Below are positions 47,356-57,082 of a stretch of 64,000 nucleotides of DNA, piece after piece; position 1 is the stretch's first letter, and each line of letters begins with the position of its first letter. This stretch comes from Gammaproteobacteria bacterium (GTDB lineage Bacteria > Pseudomonadota > Gammaproteobacteria > JAJPIJ01), in the NCBI GenBank assembly GCA_022072255.1, contig JAJVHZ010000065.1, positions 1 through 64,000 of the forward strand. Direction: 5' to 3'. The position numbers and the translations under genes were made by a program. The notes under the pieces are model-generated. The model was not told the origin of the DNA, did not search any database, and saw nothing but the letters and a program-made list of their open reading frames with translations.

Positions 47356-49206
47356 TTATTTTCTGATCTGCTTTTCGCTGATGATGCGCCAGCCGCGCGC
47401 TTCATGGCGCAATGTGATCAAACCGCGCGCCCGGCCTACGATCTTTTTGCGATTACGTTTGAGAACCCATTGCCGGTCGAAGGTCACATCAGCTTCCTGC
47501 GCGCCGTTCACCTGTCTCAAATGAATTTGCGAAGGTTGCGTGAATTTCAATGAATAGGAATCGAACCCGCCGAGGATTCGCCGCTTGCGCGATCCGACTT
47601 CCGCGCGGGTCAGCTTTCCATCACGAAAATATTCAACCCGGTCTGCGTAAAAACTCAGGTGCTTCCCCCAATCGCCGCGAACAGCCGCATTCACCCAATC
47701 GGAGTAGACCGACTTCACTTCGCGCGCCGCCGCGGTTTGCCATTCTGGTTTTGCTTCGTCTTTGACGAACGACGCCGGCGTAGTTTTAGCGCCGCCCGAT
47801 TCAGGCCGCTTCACGCCATCTTGAACGCTCCCGTTTGCGGAGTTTGCAGGCCCCGCGCCCCCGGAACTTTCGACCCGATTGGGGTTTGCCGCATTCGCCC
47901 CCAGGGCATCAGCCGGACCCTGATTTTGGGATGATGCGGCGGACTGATCAGCCTCGGCTCGCCATTCGCTCAGCCAAAGGTAGCTGAAGAAACCTAACAA
48001 CGCCAAGACCGCAATCACCACCGCTACATTAAATCTCGTCCTCGGTTGCCGTTCGATCAGCAATGTCGGCGGCCTGCCTTCCATTTCCCCAACCGGCTCC
48101 CCAATGGTCTCTCCGGCGGAAGTCGGCAAATTGAACAAGCCCCGGTCGAGGCGCGATCTCGGTTGAACGCCGGTAATCTCATCAGAGATGAACACTGGCC
48201 TGCGAGGACGCGTTTCGACCGTTTCGTCGAACTCTTCCACAACTTCTTCAATCTGGCGCTGTGAAGATCTCACTGCGGCGGAGAGGCATTCGGCGAATTG
48301 GGTAGCCGATGAAAACCGGTGATTCGGATTTTTTGCCAGCGCGCGCAAAACGACCTGCTCCAGTTCTCCGCTCAATCCCGCGCGGAACCGGCTGAGCGGC
48401 GCGGGCGGCTCCTGCAAATGGCGCAGCAGAACCGCTGATGTGTTCTGGCTTGCAAACGGAGTTCGCCCGGTGAGCATTTCGTAAAGGATCACACCCAGGC
48501 TGTAAATGTCCGAGCGCGCGTCAACCATCTGCCCGGTGCATTGTTCAGGCGAAATGTAATTGGGCGTGCCGATGATAGTATTTTCGTCGGTGATGCCCAG
48601 CACTCCCGGCTCGCGGTCTTTCAGCTTCGCAATGCCGAAATCGAGCACGAGAACGCGTTCCACAGCGTCAACCGTCGTTTCGATCATGACGTTGTCGGGC
48701 TTGAGATCGCGGTGAATGATGCCGTGACGGTGAGCGGCTTCGATGCCAGCGCAGACTTGCGACAGGATGGCGACCGCCCGGTCAGGCCGCATCTGGCCGT
48801 TCCTCGCCGCGCAGGTTCGCAGTTCCTCGCGCAGGCTGCGGCCTTCGATCATCTCCATCACCAGATATGCGCCGCCATTGGGCAGGAATCCGAAATCGTA
48901 AATGGCGACGATGTTCGGGTGTTTCAACTTCGCGGCTGCGCGGGCTTCGCGATTGAACCGTTCGGCGATAACGCGGTCGGCCAGGAATTCGGCGCGCAAA
49001 ATCTTGATGGCGACAGGCCGTTCGAGCTGCTGATGAATCGCGCGATAAACCGATCCCATACCGCCGTGCGCAATCAACTGTTCCAGACGGTATTTGCCGT
49101 CAATGACGACAGGAAGCTGTTCGACAAGAAATGTGGCGGTCTGATCGAAGAGGCAATATTCCGCGCCGTCTCCGAAACAACGATGGCAAACCTGACAATA
49201 CCGCAT
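47356..49206 (-). CDS. Ser/Thr protein kinase with zinc-ribbon start and NTF2-like C-terminus
   Basis: A 616-residue protein with GGAGGAGGGACG before the ATG. It begins with a cysteine-rich zinc-ribbon-like stretch (MRYCQVCHRCFGDGAEYCLF). The kinase domain is complete: glycine loop HGGMGSVYRA, lysine VAIKILRAEF, catalytic HRDLKPDNVM, DFGIAKL and an SPE motif in TPNYISPEQCTG. A proline/arginine-rich linker leads to a transmembrane helix (VAVVIAVLALLGFFSYLWLS) near residue 400. The periplasmic part ends in a SnoaL/NTF2-like domain (VKSVYSDWVNAAVRGDWGKH to the end). It is a membrane receptor-type kinase of the kind abundant in Acidobacteriota; its signal is unknown. Confidence 0.9.
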   Translation of the reverse strand: MRYCQVCHRCFGDGAEYCLFDQTATFLVEQLPVVIDGKYRLEQLIAHGGMGSVYRAIHQQLERPVAIKILRAEFLADRVIAERFNREARAAAKLKHPNIVAIYDFGFLPNGGAYLVMEMIEGRSLREELRTCAARNGQMRPDRAVAILSQVCAGIEAAHRHGIIHRDLKPDNVMIETTVDAVERVLVLDFGIAKLKDREPGVLGITDENTIIGTPNYISPEQCTGQMVDARSDIYSLGVILYEMLTGRTPFASQNTSAVLLRHLQEPPAPLSRFRAGLSGELEQVVLRALAKNPNHRFSSATQFAECLSAAVRSSQRQIEEVVEEFDETVETRPRRPVFISDEITGVQPRSRLDRGLFNLPTSAGETIGEPVGEMEGRPPTLLIERQPRTRFNVAVVIAVLALLGFFSYLWLSEWRAEADQSAASSQNQGPADALGANAANPNRVESSGGAGPANSANGSVQDGVKRPESGGAKTTPASFVKDEAKPEWQTAAAREVKSVYSDWVNAAVRGDWGKHLSFYADRVEYFRDGKLTRAEVGSRKRRILGGFDSYSLKFTQPSQIHLRQVNGAQEADVTFDRQWVLKRNRKKIVGRARGLITLRHEARGWRIISEKQIRK

Positions 49207-49537
49207 CGTCCCTCCTCCTGCGTTTTCAGGGAAGAACTTTATGAATGCAGGGCCGCTCGCATCGGCCTCAACCTGTTTTGAGGGTTATCAAACGATCTTA
49301 CGAACCAGTAAGGGAGTGCAATGGTTTTAACTTGTCGGGATGCGCCGGGGGAACGCGCTCGCAGAATACTAAAGCGGGTTAAGCGTTACAAGTGGAGTTT
49401 TTAAACCGCCGATGAGCATTACATTTTCATCACTGCCTGCGCATGAACTTGCGTTTCATTGACAGGGTTAAGGGCATTACTTATAGTCCAACGCGGCTCC
49501 AGGCTTTTTGACCGTGAGTAATAAAACAACAACAGTT
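49207..49537. other. Intergenic region between divergent genes
   Basis: About 330 bases separate the leftward kinase gene from the rightward double-cysteine-motif gene. Both promoters must lie here. I see no repeat, hairpin or small gene I can support. Confidence 0.6.
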
Positions 49538-49960
49538 ATGCAGTCAGAGCGACTTCAGGCGCAGCCGAGCGCGGCTACCAGCCTTAAGCAGTCATTGCCG
49601 CGCTACAGCGGGCCGCCTTGCTGCGGCACAGGATGCGCCGTCTGCGTGCTCGATTATTGGGAGCCGGATGAATTTGAGAGCCTTGCGCCGGAAACAGGCG
49701 GCGCCGGTTACGATCACGGTCAAGAGAATCACCCCTGCAATATTACAAACGAAAACACGCAACCAGACTTGCTTCCGAGCGCGCCAGATAATCTTCCGAT
49801 TTGTTGCGGCACAGGATGCGCGGTTTGCGTGCTCGACTACCCTGAGTATTTTTCAGAACAGAAGTCCGAATCGGAAACGCTGGCGATGCTCGAAGCCTTT
49901 GAGCAGGCCGAGCGGCAGGTCGAACGGATGATCGCCAGTCAGGGCGGTGATTCGCAGTAA
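49538..49960 (+). CDS. Small protein with two Oxidored-like cysteine motifs
   Basis: The ATG at 49538 gives 140 residues; GTG at 49514 is an alternative and neither has a strong ribosome site. Two near-identical motifs are visible: PPCCGTGCAVCVLDYWEPDE near residue 27 and ICCGTGCAVCVLDYPEYFSE near residue 98. These match the oxidoreductase-like N-terminal domain (PF09791 type, consensus like CCGSGCxxCVWD), usually present once in short bacterial proteins and in some eukaryotic proteins. The four cysteines per copy may bind metal. The helix at the end is charged (ALEQ/EAFEQAERQVERM). A duplicated form is unusual; the function is unknown. Confidence 0.72.
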   Translation: MQSERLQAQPSAATSLKQSLPRYSGPPCCGTGCAVCVLDYWEPDEFESLAPETGGAGYDHGQENHPCNITNENTQPDLLPSAPDNLPICCGTGCAVCVLDYPEYFSEQKSESETLAMLEAFEQAERQVERMIASQGGDSQ

Positions 49961-50090
49961 TCAAGCTTTACCACTCCTTGCGTCGTTACCTTTCGCGCAA
50001 TACCGAAATTTCTCTCCTGGAGCGCGGCTCACCCCGGCCTGCGCTCCCGGATATTCGCGCAACTAAACCTGAACCAGTTGGAGGTTTTGC

Positions 50091-52103
50091 ATGGCAGAAG
50101 AAACAGTGGTTGAGAAAAAATTCAAACCATACATTTCAGACGAACAAGTCTTGCCGGAGTTTACGCTCAAAGCCATCGTTCTCGGAGCGATCTTCGGAAT
50201 CATCTTCGGCGCGTCTACGGTCTATCTGGCGCTCAAAGCCGGACTGACGGTCTCCGCCTCGATTCCGATTGCGGTGCTGGCCATCGCGGTTTTCAAACGC
50301 ATCGGCAGATCAACCATTCTCGAAAACAACATCGTGCAGACCATCGGCTCGGCGGGCGAATCGGTGGCTTCGGGCGTGGCCTTCACCATTCCCGCCTTGA
50401 TCTTTCTGGCGAGCGGCGAAGAGTTCTTCACCTATTTCAACATCTTCACGCTGGCGCTGGTCGGCGGAACGCTCGGCGTGCTGTTTATGGTTCCGCTGCG
50501 CCGTTCGCTGATCGTCAAAGAGCACGGCACGTTACCTTATCCCGAAGGCACGGCCTGCGCGGAAGTGCTCGTGGCCGGAGAAAGAGGCGGGTCGTTCGCG
50601 GGCAAGGTTTTCGCCGGACTCGGGATCGCGTTCGCATACAAATCGCTGATGAGCATCTTCGGCCTTTGGAAAGAAACGCCGACCGCTCAGGCAGCGCACG
50701 GTTCGAGCTTTCCGAACGCGAGCGTGAGCGCCGAAATCACGCCGGAATATCTGGGCGTCGGTTACATCATCGGGCCGCGCATCGCAGGCGTGCTGGTGGC
50801 CGGAGGCGTGCTCTCTTATCTCGTCCTGATTCCGCTGATCACTTTCATCGGCGACGCGCTGCCGGGCGTTCTCAAACCGGGCGTCGGCGGCAAGCTGATT
50901 TCGCAAATGTCGCCGTCGGAAATTCGTCTTGGCTACGTTCGCTACATCGGCGCCGGAGCGGTGGCCGCCGCCGGATTGATCACGCTGATCCGAACCCTGC
51001 CAACAATCGTCTCCGCGTTCAGGGAGAGTTTTAAAAGCCTGAGCGATATGAAGTCCGGCGGAGCGGTGTCGCGCACAGATCGAGAAATCCCGATCACCTA
51101 TGTGATCATCGGCTCGCTGGCCCTGGTTGTCGTTGTTGCGCTCCTTCCCCAGCTTCCGCATACCACAGTCGCCGGAAAATTGTTGATGGGCGTGATGGTG
51201 GTCGTCTTCGGCTTCTTTTTCGTCACGGTCAGTTCACGCATCACCGGCATCATCGGCAATTCGTCAAATCCGATCTCCGGTATGACAATCGCGACGTTGA
51301 TGGCGACGTGCCTGATCTTCGTAAGCCTCGGATGGAACGGAGATAGTTATCAGGCGCTGGCGCTGGCCGTCGGCGGTCTGGTCTGCATCGCGGCGGCGAT
51401 TGCAGGCGCAACCAGCCAGGATTTGAAAACAGGATACATCGTCGGCGCGACGCCGATTTATCAGCAGATCGGATTGATTATCGGCGTCGTGGTCTCCACT
51501 TTCGTCATCGGTTTGACCATACAGGCGCTGGATACCTCAATGCAATTTCAAAACATCACGCACGCCATCGGTTCGGAAAAATTGCCCGCGCCGCAGGCGA
51601 CGTTGATGGCCACGATCATCAAAGGTCTGTTGGCGCGCGACCTGCCCTGGGGCCTGGTCTTCGTCGGCATGTTCATCTCGGTTGTGGTTGAGTTGTGCGG
51701 CGTGCGCTCGCTGTCATTCGCGGTCGGCGCGTATCTGCCGCTTTCGACGACGGCCCCAATCTTCGTCGGCGGGCTGATGAGAGCGCTGGCGGATAAGATG
51801 ACTGGCGCCAATAGCGACGGCCACGGAGAATCCGAAGTCAGTTCCGGCATGCTTTACAGCACAGGACTCGTCGCCGGAGGATCGCTGACCGGAGTTTTGA
51901 TCGCTCTGCTCAACGGCGTTGAAAAAGACGTGATAGTGGATGGCGCGGTGAAAAAGATCTCGCTCATTCAATACGTTTTGGACAAGGTCGGCGTCCACGG
52001 CTGGGAGAGGCTTGGCGCAGGCGCCGATCTGATCGGCATCGCCTTCTTCGCCGGACTCTGCTTTTTGCTTTTGAGAGCGGCGAGGCAGAGAATCGAGGCG
52101 TGA
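50091..52103 (+). CDS. OPT-family oligopeptide transporter
   Basis: A 670-residue membrane protein with GGAGG before the ATG. It begins with a short basic segment (VEKKFKPYISDEQVLPEFTL) and then about 15 hydrophobic helices, including IFGIIFGASTVYLALKAGLT, RSLIVKEHGTLPYPEGTACA and SSNPISGMTIATLMATCLIF. The NPISGMTIATL signature and PYPEGTACAEVL loop are typical of the prokaryotic OPT family, which imports short peptides or metal-chelate complexes by proton symport. Length is normal. A hairpin terminator follows, so it is probably a single-gene unit. Confidence 0.92.
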   Translation: MAEETVVEKKFKPYISDEQVLPEFTLKAIVLGAIFGIIFGASTVYLALKAGLTVSASIPIAVLAIAVFKRIGRSTILENNIVQTIGSAGESVASGVAFTIPALIFLASGEEFFTYFNIFTLALVGGTLGVLFMVPLRRSLIVKEHGTLPYPEGTACAEVLVAGERGGSFAGKVFAGLGIAFAYKSLMSIFGLWKETPTAQAAHGSSFPNASVSAEITPEYLGVGYIIGPRIAGVLVAGGVLSYLVLIPLITFIGDALPGVLKPGVGGKLISQMSPSEIRLGYVRYIGAGAVAAAGLITLIRTLPTIVSAFRESFKSLSDMKSGGAVSRTDREIPITYVIIGSLALVVVVALLPQLPHTTVAGKLLMGVMVVVFGFFFVTVSSRITGIIGNSSNPISGMTIATLMATCLIFVSLGWNGDSYQALALAVGGLVCIAAAIAGATSQDLKTGYIVGATPIYQQIGLIIGVVVSTFVIGLTIQALDTSMQFQNITHAIGSEKLPAPQATLMATIIKGLLARDLPWGLVFVGMFISVVVELCGVRSLSFAVGAYLPLSTTAPIFVGGLMRALADKMTGANSDGHGESEVSSGMLYSTGLVAGGSLTGVLIALLNGVEKDVIVDGAVKKISLIQYVLDKVGVHGWERLGAGADLIGIAFFAGLCFLLLRAARQRIEA

Positions 52104-52111
52104 AACTTCGA

Positions 52112-52145
52112 CTGGAGAGCCGGGGCCATTGCGCCGGCTCTCCAG
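52112..52145 (+). terminator. Terminator-like hairpin after the OPT gene
   Basis: CTGGAGAGCCGG and CCGGCTCTCCAG pair perfectly over 12 bp around a 10-base loop, nine bases after the OPT stop. A T tract is short. Confidence 0.75.
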
Positions 52146-52177
52146 TTGTAGAATTGCGGTAGAAGAGAGAGGTAGTT

Positions 52178-52489
52178 ATGTCTACGGCAATTCACGAAGA
52201 TTTAGCCATAAACCTTCCCGCCGACTTGCAGGAAAACATCGCCCGCACAAGGGAAATGGCGAAATACGCCCCGCCGATCACGATCAACCCACAACGAATG
52301 AACGGCACGCCGGTCATCGGCATTCAACGTATTCCGGTGGTTTCCCTGATTGATCACCTAATGGGCGGCTATACGGTGGAGGAGTTTCTCGACTCTTTCC
52401 CCGGCACAGACCGCGACAAAGTGATGGCGATTCTGCAAATGATCAAGGATAAGCTGGCGGAAGGATGGATGGCGGAAGAGGTTAATTAA
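52178..52489 (+). CDS. DUF433 protein
   Basis: A 103-residue protein with GAGAGGTAG before the ATG. It has a helix-turn-helix-like DUF433 core: [20 protein letters not shown], then the helix [23 protein letters not shown]433 proteins often act as DNA-binding antitoxins beside a DUF5615 PIN-like toxin. No such toxin is adjacent; instead the stop overlaps the start of the CaiB-type CoA-transferase (TAATG), so it is co-translated with a metabolic gene. It may be a regulator of that gene or an orphan antitoxin. Confidence 0.8.
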   Translation: MSTAIHEDLAINLPADLQENIARTREMAKYAPPITINPQRMNGTPVIGIQRIPVVSLIDHLMGGYTVEEFLDSFPGTDRDKVMAILQMIKDKLAEGWMAEEVN

Positions 52490-53673
52490 TGAACCCACCA
52501 CTCGCAGGAATCAGAGTTCTGGATTTTGGCCGCTACATCGCCGGGCCGTATTGCGCGATGCTGCTCGCCGATTTCGGAGCCGAGGTCATCCGCATCGAAC
52601 GGCGCGACGGTGGCGAAGACCGCTACGTCGCGCCGATCACTGCGGCAGGCGAAGGCCCTTTATTCATCGGCCTCAACCGCAACAAGAAAAGCGTCACGCT
52701 CGATCCCTCGCATCCCGACAGCCGCGAAATCAAACGACGATTGATCGCCGGCGCCGATGTAGTCATCGCCAACCTGCCGCCGGATGTCCTGCGCAAACTC
52801 GAACTCGATTACGATTCGCTCAAGGCAATCAAACCCGACATCATCCTGACACAAATTTCGGCTTTCGGATTCGGCGGCCCGTACGCAAACCGCGTGGGCT
52901 TCGATCCGGTGGTTCAGGCGATGTCAGGCGCGATGAGCGTCACAGGCTTTCCAGGCGCGCCCATCCGCAGCGTGGTTCCATTTGAAGATTTCGGCACGGC
53001 GCTGCACGCGGCGTTCGGCACGATGGCCGCGCTCTACGAAAAACAGAAGACCGGACGCGGCCAGATTGTCGAGGCTTCCCTGCTCGCAACCGGCGTGACG
53101 TTTATGCAAACGCTGCTCGCCGAACATTACGTCGCGGGCGTCGAACGCCGACAGCAAGGCAACACGGCCTTCCACGTCGCCCCGTCCGACGTTTATCAAA
53201 CCCAAGACGGCTGGATCATCGTTCACGTAATCGGCAATCCGATGTTCCGGCGCTGGGCGAAACTGGTCGGACGCGCCGATCTGATTGACGATCCGCGCTG
53301 CGCCGACGACATCACGCGCGCCAACAATCACGAAATCATCACCGAAGCGATGAATTCGTGGGCTTCAAACCGAACGACCGAAGAGGCGATGCGAGAGTTG
53401 GAAGAAGCTCGCGTGCCCTGCGGCAAAGTTTATGAGCTGAGCGAAGTCTTCGACGACCCGCAGGTTCAAGCGCGAGAGTTGATCAAGTTTGTCGAATATC
53501 CAGGCGCCCCGAAGCCAACGCCCGTGCCCAATACGCCCGTGCGCTTGTCTGAAACTCCGGGCGAAGTCAGACGGCGCGCGCCGATGTTGGGCGAGCATAC
53601 GGATGAGGTTTTGCGGGAGTTGGGATTCGGAGCCAGTGAGATTGCGGCCTTTCGGGAGGCAGGCATAGTTTAA
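52489..53673 (+). CDS. CaiB/BaiF-family CoA-transferase
   Basis: A complete 394-residue family III CoA-transferase, starting with the typical [20 protein letters not shown]. The catalytic-aspartate segment is [20 protein letters not shown] near residue 142, followed by [20 protein letters not shown] and the C-terminal block [20 protein letters not shown]. It transfers CoA between acyl groups in the cytoplasm; the acyl partner (for example carnitine, formate or another dicarboxylate) is not clear. It overlaps the DUF433 gene by one base. It is distinct from the partial paralogue at the window start. Confidence 0.9.
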   Translation: MNPPLAGIRVLDFGRYIAGPYCAMLLADFGAEVIRIERRDGGEDRYVAPITAAGEGPLFIGLNRNKKSVTLDPSHPDSREIKRRLIAGADVVIANLPPDVLRKLELDYDSLKAIKPDIILTQISAFGFGGPYANRVGFDPVVQAMSGAMSVTGFPGAPIRSVVPFEDFGTALHAAFGTMAALYEKQKTGRGQIVEASLLATGVTFMQTLLAEHYVAGVERRQQGNTAFHVAPSDVYQTQDGWIIVHVIGNPMFRRWAKLVGRADLIDDPRCADDITRANNHEIITEAMNSWASNRTTEEAMRELEEARVPCGKVYELSEVFDDPQVQARELIKFVEYPGAPKPTPVPNTPVRLSETPGEVRRRAPMLGEHTDEVLRELGFGASEIAAFREAGIV

Positions 53674-53695
53674 CGCCTGCCCCGCGTGATCCGGC

Positions 53696-55474
53696 TCATT
53701 TGAAATTGACTGTTACGATATTTGAAATAGGTTCACTCTTGATTGACAAATGCAGGTCTAACTCACCGCTACCAGCCAAACTTCGGGTAAGCGACACATT
53801 GATCTGATCCAGCCCGACAAACTCGCCTTGCGCTCCTGCGTAATCAGGACGAATCGTCGGCCCTCGAGAAAATACCGCTTCGATGTTTTCAAGCCCGCTG
53901 TGATTGCGCACTCCTGTTCCGAACAAAATCAGATAGACGCGATCCGTCTCCGCCCCAAGATCAATTGGCTTCGGCACAAACTGATTCTGCGCGGAATCAA
54001 ACTGCATGATGGATTCGTACTGTGATGAGCCATCCGCTTTGACGCGCAATGCCAACGCCGCCGGAACGCCCGCGCCGCTCATGTTCGCAGTGAACAGGGC
54101 CGGAGCGACCGCCCCGACCTCGACACTCCCAACTCTGATAGCGTTCCCGTTTGAAGTGATTGTTATTTGCGCCGTTCCTTTTGCTGTCCCAGGAGGAACA
54201 TGGAAATTGATTTGCTTCGGAGAGACGAAAAGCAGTGGCGCGATTCGTTCGGCGCCATCGCGATCACGAACTTTCACGCTTATTCCCGCAAGCTCTGTCG
54301 GCAACGGAATGGTTGTCGCCACCTCAGTCGTCGTGGAAAAATCCAGCCCGAACGCGGACGCCAGGCTGTCACTCGCAATTAAATTCCCGTAGCTGGCTGC
54401 TGAGAGAACCGCCATCCCCGGACTCGAAAACCCCTTCCTGACGTAAAGATGGACTTGGATTCCATTAGGCGCGCCTTGTGGTAAACCAACAAAAAGGCTG
54501 TCGGAAGCAGCTACAACGGGGCCGACAGGCGGAGGGAAGGGACCGATACGCTGAGGGTTTGCGGTATAAAGCCAGGTTCCGCCTAAATCAGCCGAGAAAC
54601 TCACGTTGTAGTATATCGCTGAAGGACTGGCTGGGATTTTCTCCGTGATAAATAGATTCGTGCCGCTAGACGTCAGCCCTGTCAAAGTTCCATCGCCTGT
54701 TATGCCTTTTGGCGGTCGTCGAACCTGTGTCCAAACCTGCCCCAGATCATCAGAACGCCAAAGCCCATCGCTCCTGGCGGCAAACACGCTCTGCCTGATG
54801 GCGACCATCGAAAACACGCTTGAGATGTTGATCGGCGCCCAGCTCTGACCGTTATCCGTCGAGCGATATATGCTTCCGTTGATCAAGGCAAAGACATTCG
54901 CTCCGGCAACGGCCAGCGAGGAGCAGTTGTCAACAGCAGGCAGCCCATTTCTGACCTCGACCCAGTTCTGCCCAAGATCGGTTGAGCGATAGATGGCCGG
55001 AGCGTTGGTTGCGTCATCAACTTTGTCTGCGCCTGCGAACAAACTTGTTCCGTTAAAAGCCAATGCCAGCGCCGAGCGAGTTTTGACTGATGAGCCAACC
55101 ATGTACGTCAACCCGTTATTGACCGCGACCCAACTCTTTCCTTTATCGTTCGAGCGATAGACGCCGGCATCGGCGCCTACGTACCAGTTTGCCCCAACCG
55201 CGACAAACGATCTAACGCGCGCGTTTTCGATCCCGGTGTTCGATGGAACCCAGGTACGCCCGTCATCATCCGTGCGGTAAACGCCGGAGCCTTCCGTTCC
55301 CGCAAAGAGCGTTGAGCCGTCATTGAACATCACCTTGATTCCACTCGGCGGAGACGCGACCTCTGTCCAGAATGGGAATGTTGACTGCGCGGAAACTATG
55401 GATCGGTGATGAGAGAGATTCGTGATAATCGTGACCGAGAGGCACACGAACAGAAAGAGCCTTATGACCTTCAT
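53696..55474 (-). CDS. BNR/Ycf48-like beta-propeller protein with TIGR03437-type C-terminus
   Basis: A 592-residue exported protein (signal peptide LFLFVCLSVTIITNLS). Residues 45-300 hold repeating BNR/asp-box units such as GVYRTDDDGRTWVPSNTGIE, GVYRSNDKGKSWVAVNNGLT and SIYRSTDNGQSWAPINI. The last 230 residues match the Solibacter-type C-terminal domain TIGR03437: FVSPKQINFHVPPGTAKGTA, VGAVAPALFTANMSGAGVP and LILFGTGVRNHSG. This domain is a good lineage marker for Acidobacteriota. The protein is probably a surface protein with a carbohydrate- or protein-binding propeller; enzyme activity is not indicated. Confidence 0.85.
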   Translation of the reverse strand: MKVIRLFLFVCLSVTIITNLSHHRSIVSAQSTFPFWTEVASPPSGIKVMFNDGSTLFAGTEGSGVYRTDDDGRTWVPSNTGIENARVRSFVAVGANWYVGADAGVYRSNDKGKSWVAVNNGLTYMVGSSVKTRSALALAFNGTSLFAGADKVDDATNAPAIYRSTDLGQNWVEVRNGLPAVDNCSSLAVAGANVFALINGSIYRSTDNGQSWAPINISSVFSMVAIRQSVFAARSDGLWRSDDLGQVWTQVRRPPKGITGDGTLTGLTSSGTNLFITEKIPASPSAIYYNVSFSADLGGTWLYTANPQRIGPFPPPVGPVVAASDSLFVGLPQGAPNGIQVHLYVRKGFSSPGMAVLSAASYGNLIASDSLASAFGLDFSTTTEVATTIPLPTELAGISVKVRDRDGAERIAPLLFVSPKQINFHVPPGTAKGTAQITITSNGNAIRVGSVEVGAVAPALFTANMSGAGVPAALALRVKADGSSQYESIMQFDSAQNQFVPKPIDLGAETDRVYLILFGTGVRNHSGLENIEAVFSRGPTIRPDYAGAQGEFVGLDQINVSLTRSLAGSGELDLHLSIKSEPISNIVTVNFK

Positions 55475-55533
55475 GATTCAACTCCTTGAGAAAAGAGGGG
55501 CCGAAGATGGATGGGGGCAAAGCGGGTTAGTAA

Positions 55534-56280
55534 CTACTCTTCAAAAATCTGCGTGGGCGTGATCCGCAAAAATTCCAGCCCCGGCGCAGGCAAAATCTGA
55601 TCGCCTTTGATCTGTTCGCAAACAGTGTATGCGCCGTCGCGCGGTTCCGTGTGCGCCCAGACGCTCTGGTCGCGGCGATCAATCACCCAGTAAGCCGGGA
55701 TTTCCAGCGCCGCGTAAATTGCCTGTTTAAGCTCCAGATCGCGTTTAATGTGTTTGCGCTTCGAGAAAGAGAGGACTTCGACAATCAGCAGCGCGGGCGG
55801 GCGGCGATCTGTGTCAAAGTAGTCGTTGTAATAAACCGAAGCGTCAGGACAAACAATGTCCGGCCCTGACCCGTCAGGTTGTCTGAAGCTGTCGGGAACA
55901 TCGAAGTAACCGGTTGAACCTCCGATGGAACAATCCAGGGCTTTGATTTGTCTGACTTCCTCAGCCAGCAGAGTGATAATCCGGCCTGCGATCTTCTGAT
56001 GCTCTTTGTCGGGGGGCGGCATCATCATAATTTCTCCATCAATCAATTCGATCCGATGATCGGGAAACTCTTCCGCCACTCTCTCGAAATCCGCAATCGA
56101 GATAGACTGAAGCGGCGACCGCTTGTTGACGGTGATTTCGCCGTCAATCAACTCGAGTTCGTAATCAGACAGAAGATATCTGATCTTCCTGAATTCGGGG
56201 ATTGTAAAGTAGTCGCGTTGCGCGGGCGGTATTTCGGCCTGTCTCTCTTTCTTTTCGAGTTCTTCAATGCTGGTAGCCAT
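55534..56280 (-). CDS. Uma2-family (DUF820) restriction endonuclease-like protein
   Basis: A 248-residue protein with GAGGTGAAAC before the ATG. It matches the Uma2 nuclease fold: RIELIDGEIMMMPPPDKEHQ, the acidic motif GPDIVCPDASVYY, LLIVEVLSFS and LKQAIYAALEIPAYWVIDRR, ending with the D/E-x-K-type catalytic core. An extra N-terminal copy of the domain start (FRKIRYLLSDYELELIDGEI) precedes it, as if partly duplicated. Uma2 proteins occur in multiple copies in many bacteria and are thought to be DNA nucleases of unknown role. Motifs are complete. Confidence 0.82.
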   Translation of the reverse strand: MATSIEELEKKERQAEIPPAQRDYFTIPEFRKIRYLLSDYELELIDGEITVNKRSPLQSISIADFERVAEEFPDHRIELIDGEIMMMPPPDKEHQKIAGRIITLLAEEVRQIKALDCSIGGSTGYFDVPDSFRQPDGSGPDIVCPDASVYYNDYFDTDRRPPALLIVEVLSFSKRKHIKRDLELKQAIYAALEIPAYWVIDRRDQSVWAHTEPRDGAYTVCEQIKGDQILPAPGLEFLRITPTQIFEE

Positions 56281-56331
56281 GTTTCACCTCGATGTTTGAA
56301 ATCCGCCGCAATTATACGCCCGCCAATTCGA

Positions 56332-56928
56332 CTATGTCTCACTCATCTCGATCCACTTCACCACGCCTTCGAGCGGTTGAAACTTGCCTATCATCTCGAA
56401 CAACTCATCAATGCTCGATGAAGCGACGAAAAGATCACGGTAACGTGGCAGGACGAATCCTTCCTCGACTGCCCGGTCAATCATCTGAAGCATCGGGTCG
56501 TAATAACCGGCGACGTTGAGCAAGCCGACCGGCTTCTGGTGAATGCCGAGTTGCCCCCAGGTGATGGTTTCCATCAATTCTTCAAATGTGCCGAAGCCTC
56601 CGGGCAGAGCGATGAACGCGTCGGAGAGTTCGGCCATAATCGCTTTGCGTTCGTGCATGGTGTTGACGACGCGCATCTCGATGTCGGGATGCGCGCGCTC
56701 TTTCGTGGCCAGCGCGTAAGGGATGACGCCGATCACTTTGCCTCTGGCTTCGATCACGGCGTCGGCTACCGCGCCCATGATTCCGATTCCGCCGCCACCG
56801 TAGACGAGGTTGATTCCGCGCGCGGCCATCTCGCGGCCCAACGTCCTCGCCTGTTCGACATAAACTTCGCGCGATCCCGCATACGAACCGCAAAAGACAC
56901 AAACTCGTTCCAGCTTTCTCTTTGACAT
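56332..56928 (-). CDS. LOG-family protein (TIGR00730, cytokinin riboside monophosphate phosphoribohydrolase-like)
   Basis: The ATG at 56928 has GGAAG nine bases upstream and gives 198 residues; a longer start at 57054 is less likely. The Rossmann-like fold shows RVCVFCGSYAGSREVY, GGGGIGIMGAVADAVI and the catalytic motif PGGFGTFEELMETITWGQLG, diagnostic for LOG proteins, which cleave nucleoside 5'-monophosphates to base and ribose phosphate. In bacteria the physiological role is uncertain. All residues of the PGGxGTxxE motif are present. Confidence 0.92.
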   Translation of the reverse strand: MSKRKLERVCVFCGSYAGSREVYVEQARTLGREMAARGINLVYGGGGIGIMGAVADAVIEARGKVIGVIPYALATKERAHPDIEMRVVNTMHERKAIMAELSDAFIALPGGFGTFEELMETITWGQLGIHQKPVGLLNVAGYYDPMLQMIDRAVEEGFVLPRYRDLFVASSSIDELFEMIGKFQPLEGVVKWIEMSET

Positions 56929-57082
56929 CGAAACTACTTCCTTTTCCTTTCTGGGAGCGACGCTTCGAGCCTCCGCTCCGGGTACTTCTTGACGCGCCAA
57001 TGCTCCAAACCTAGAATCGCCGCGCATTACCGCAGTCAATTCATCAACGAACAATACTTATCAACATTCGGGAGGTCTGTCT

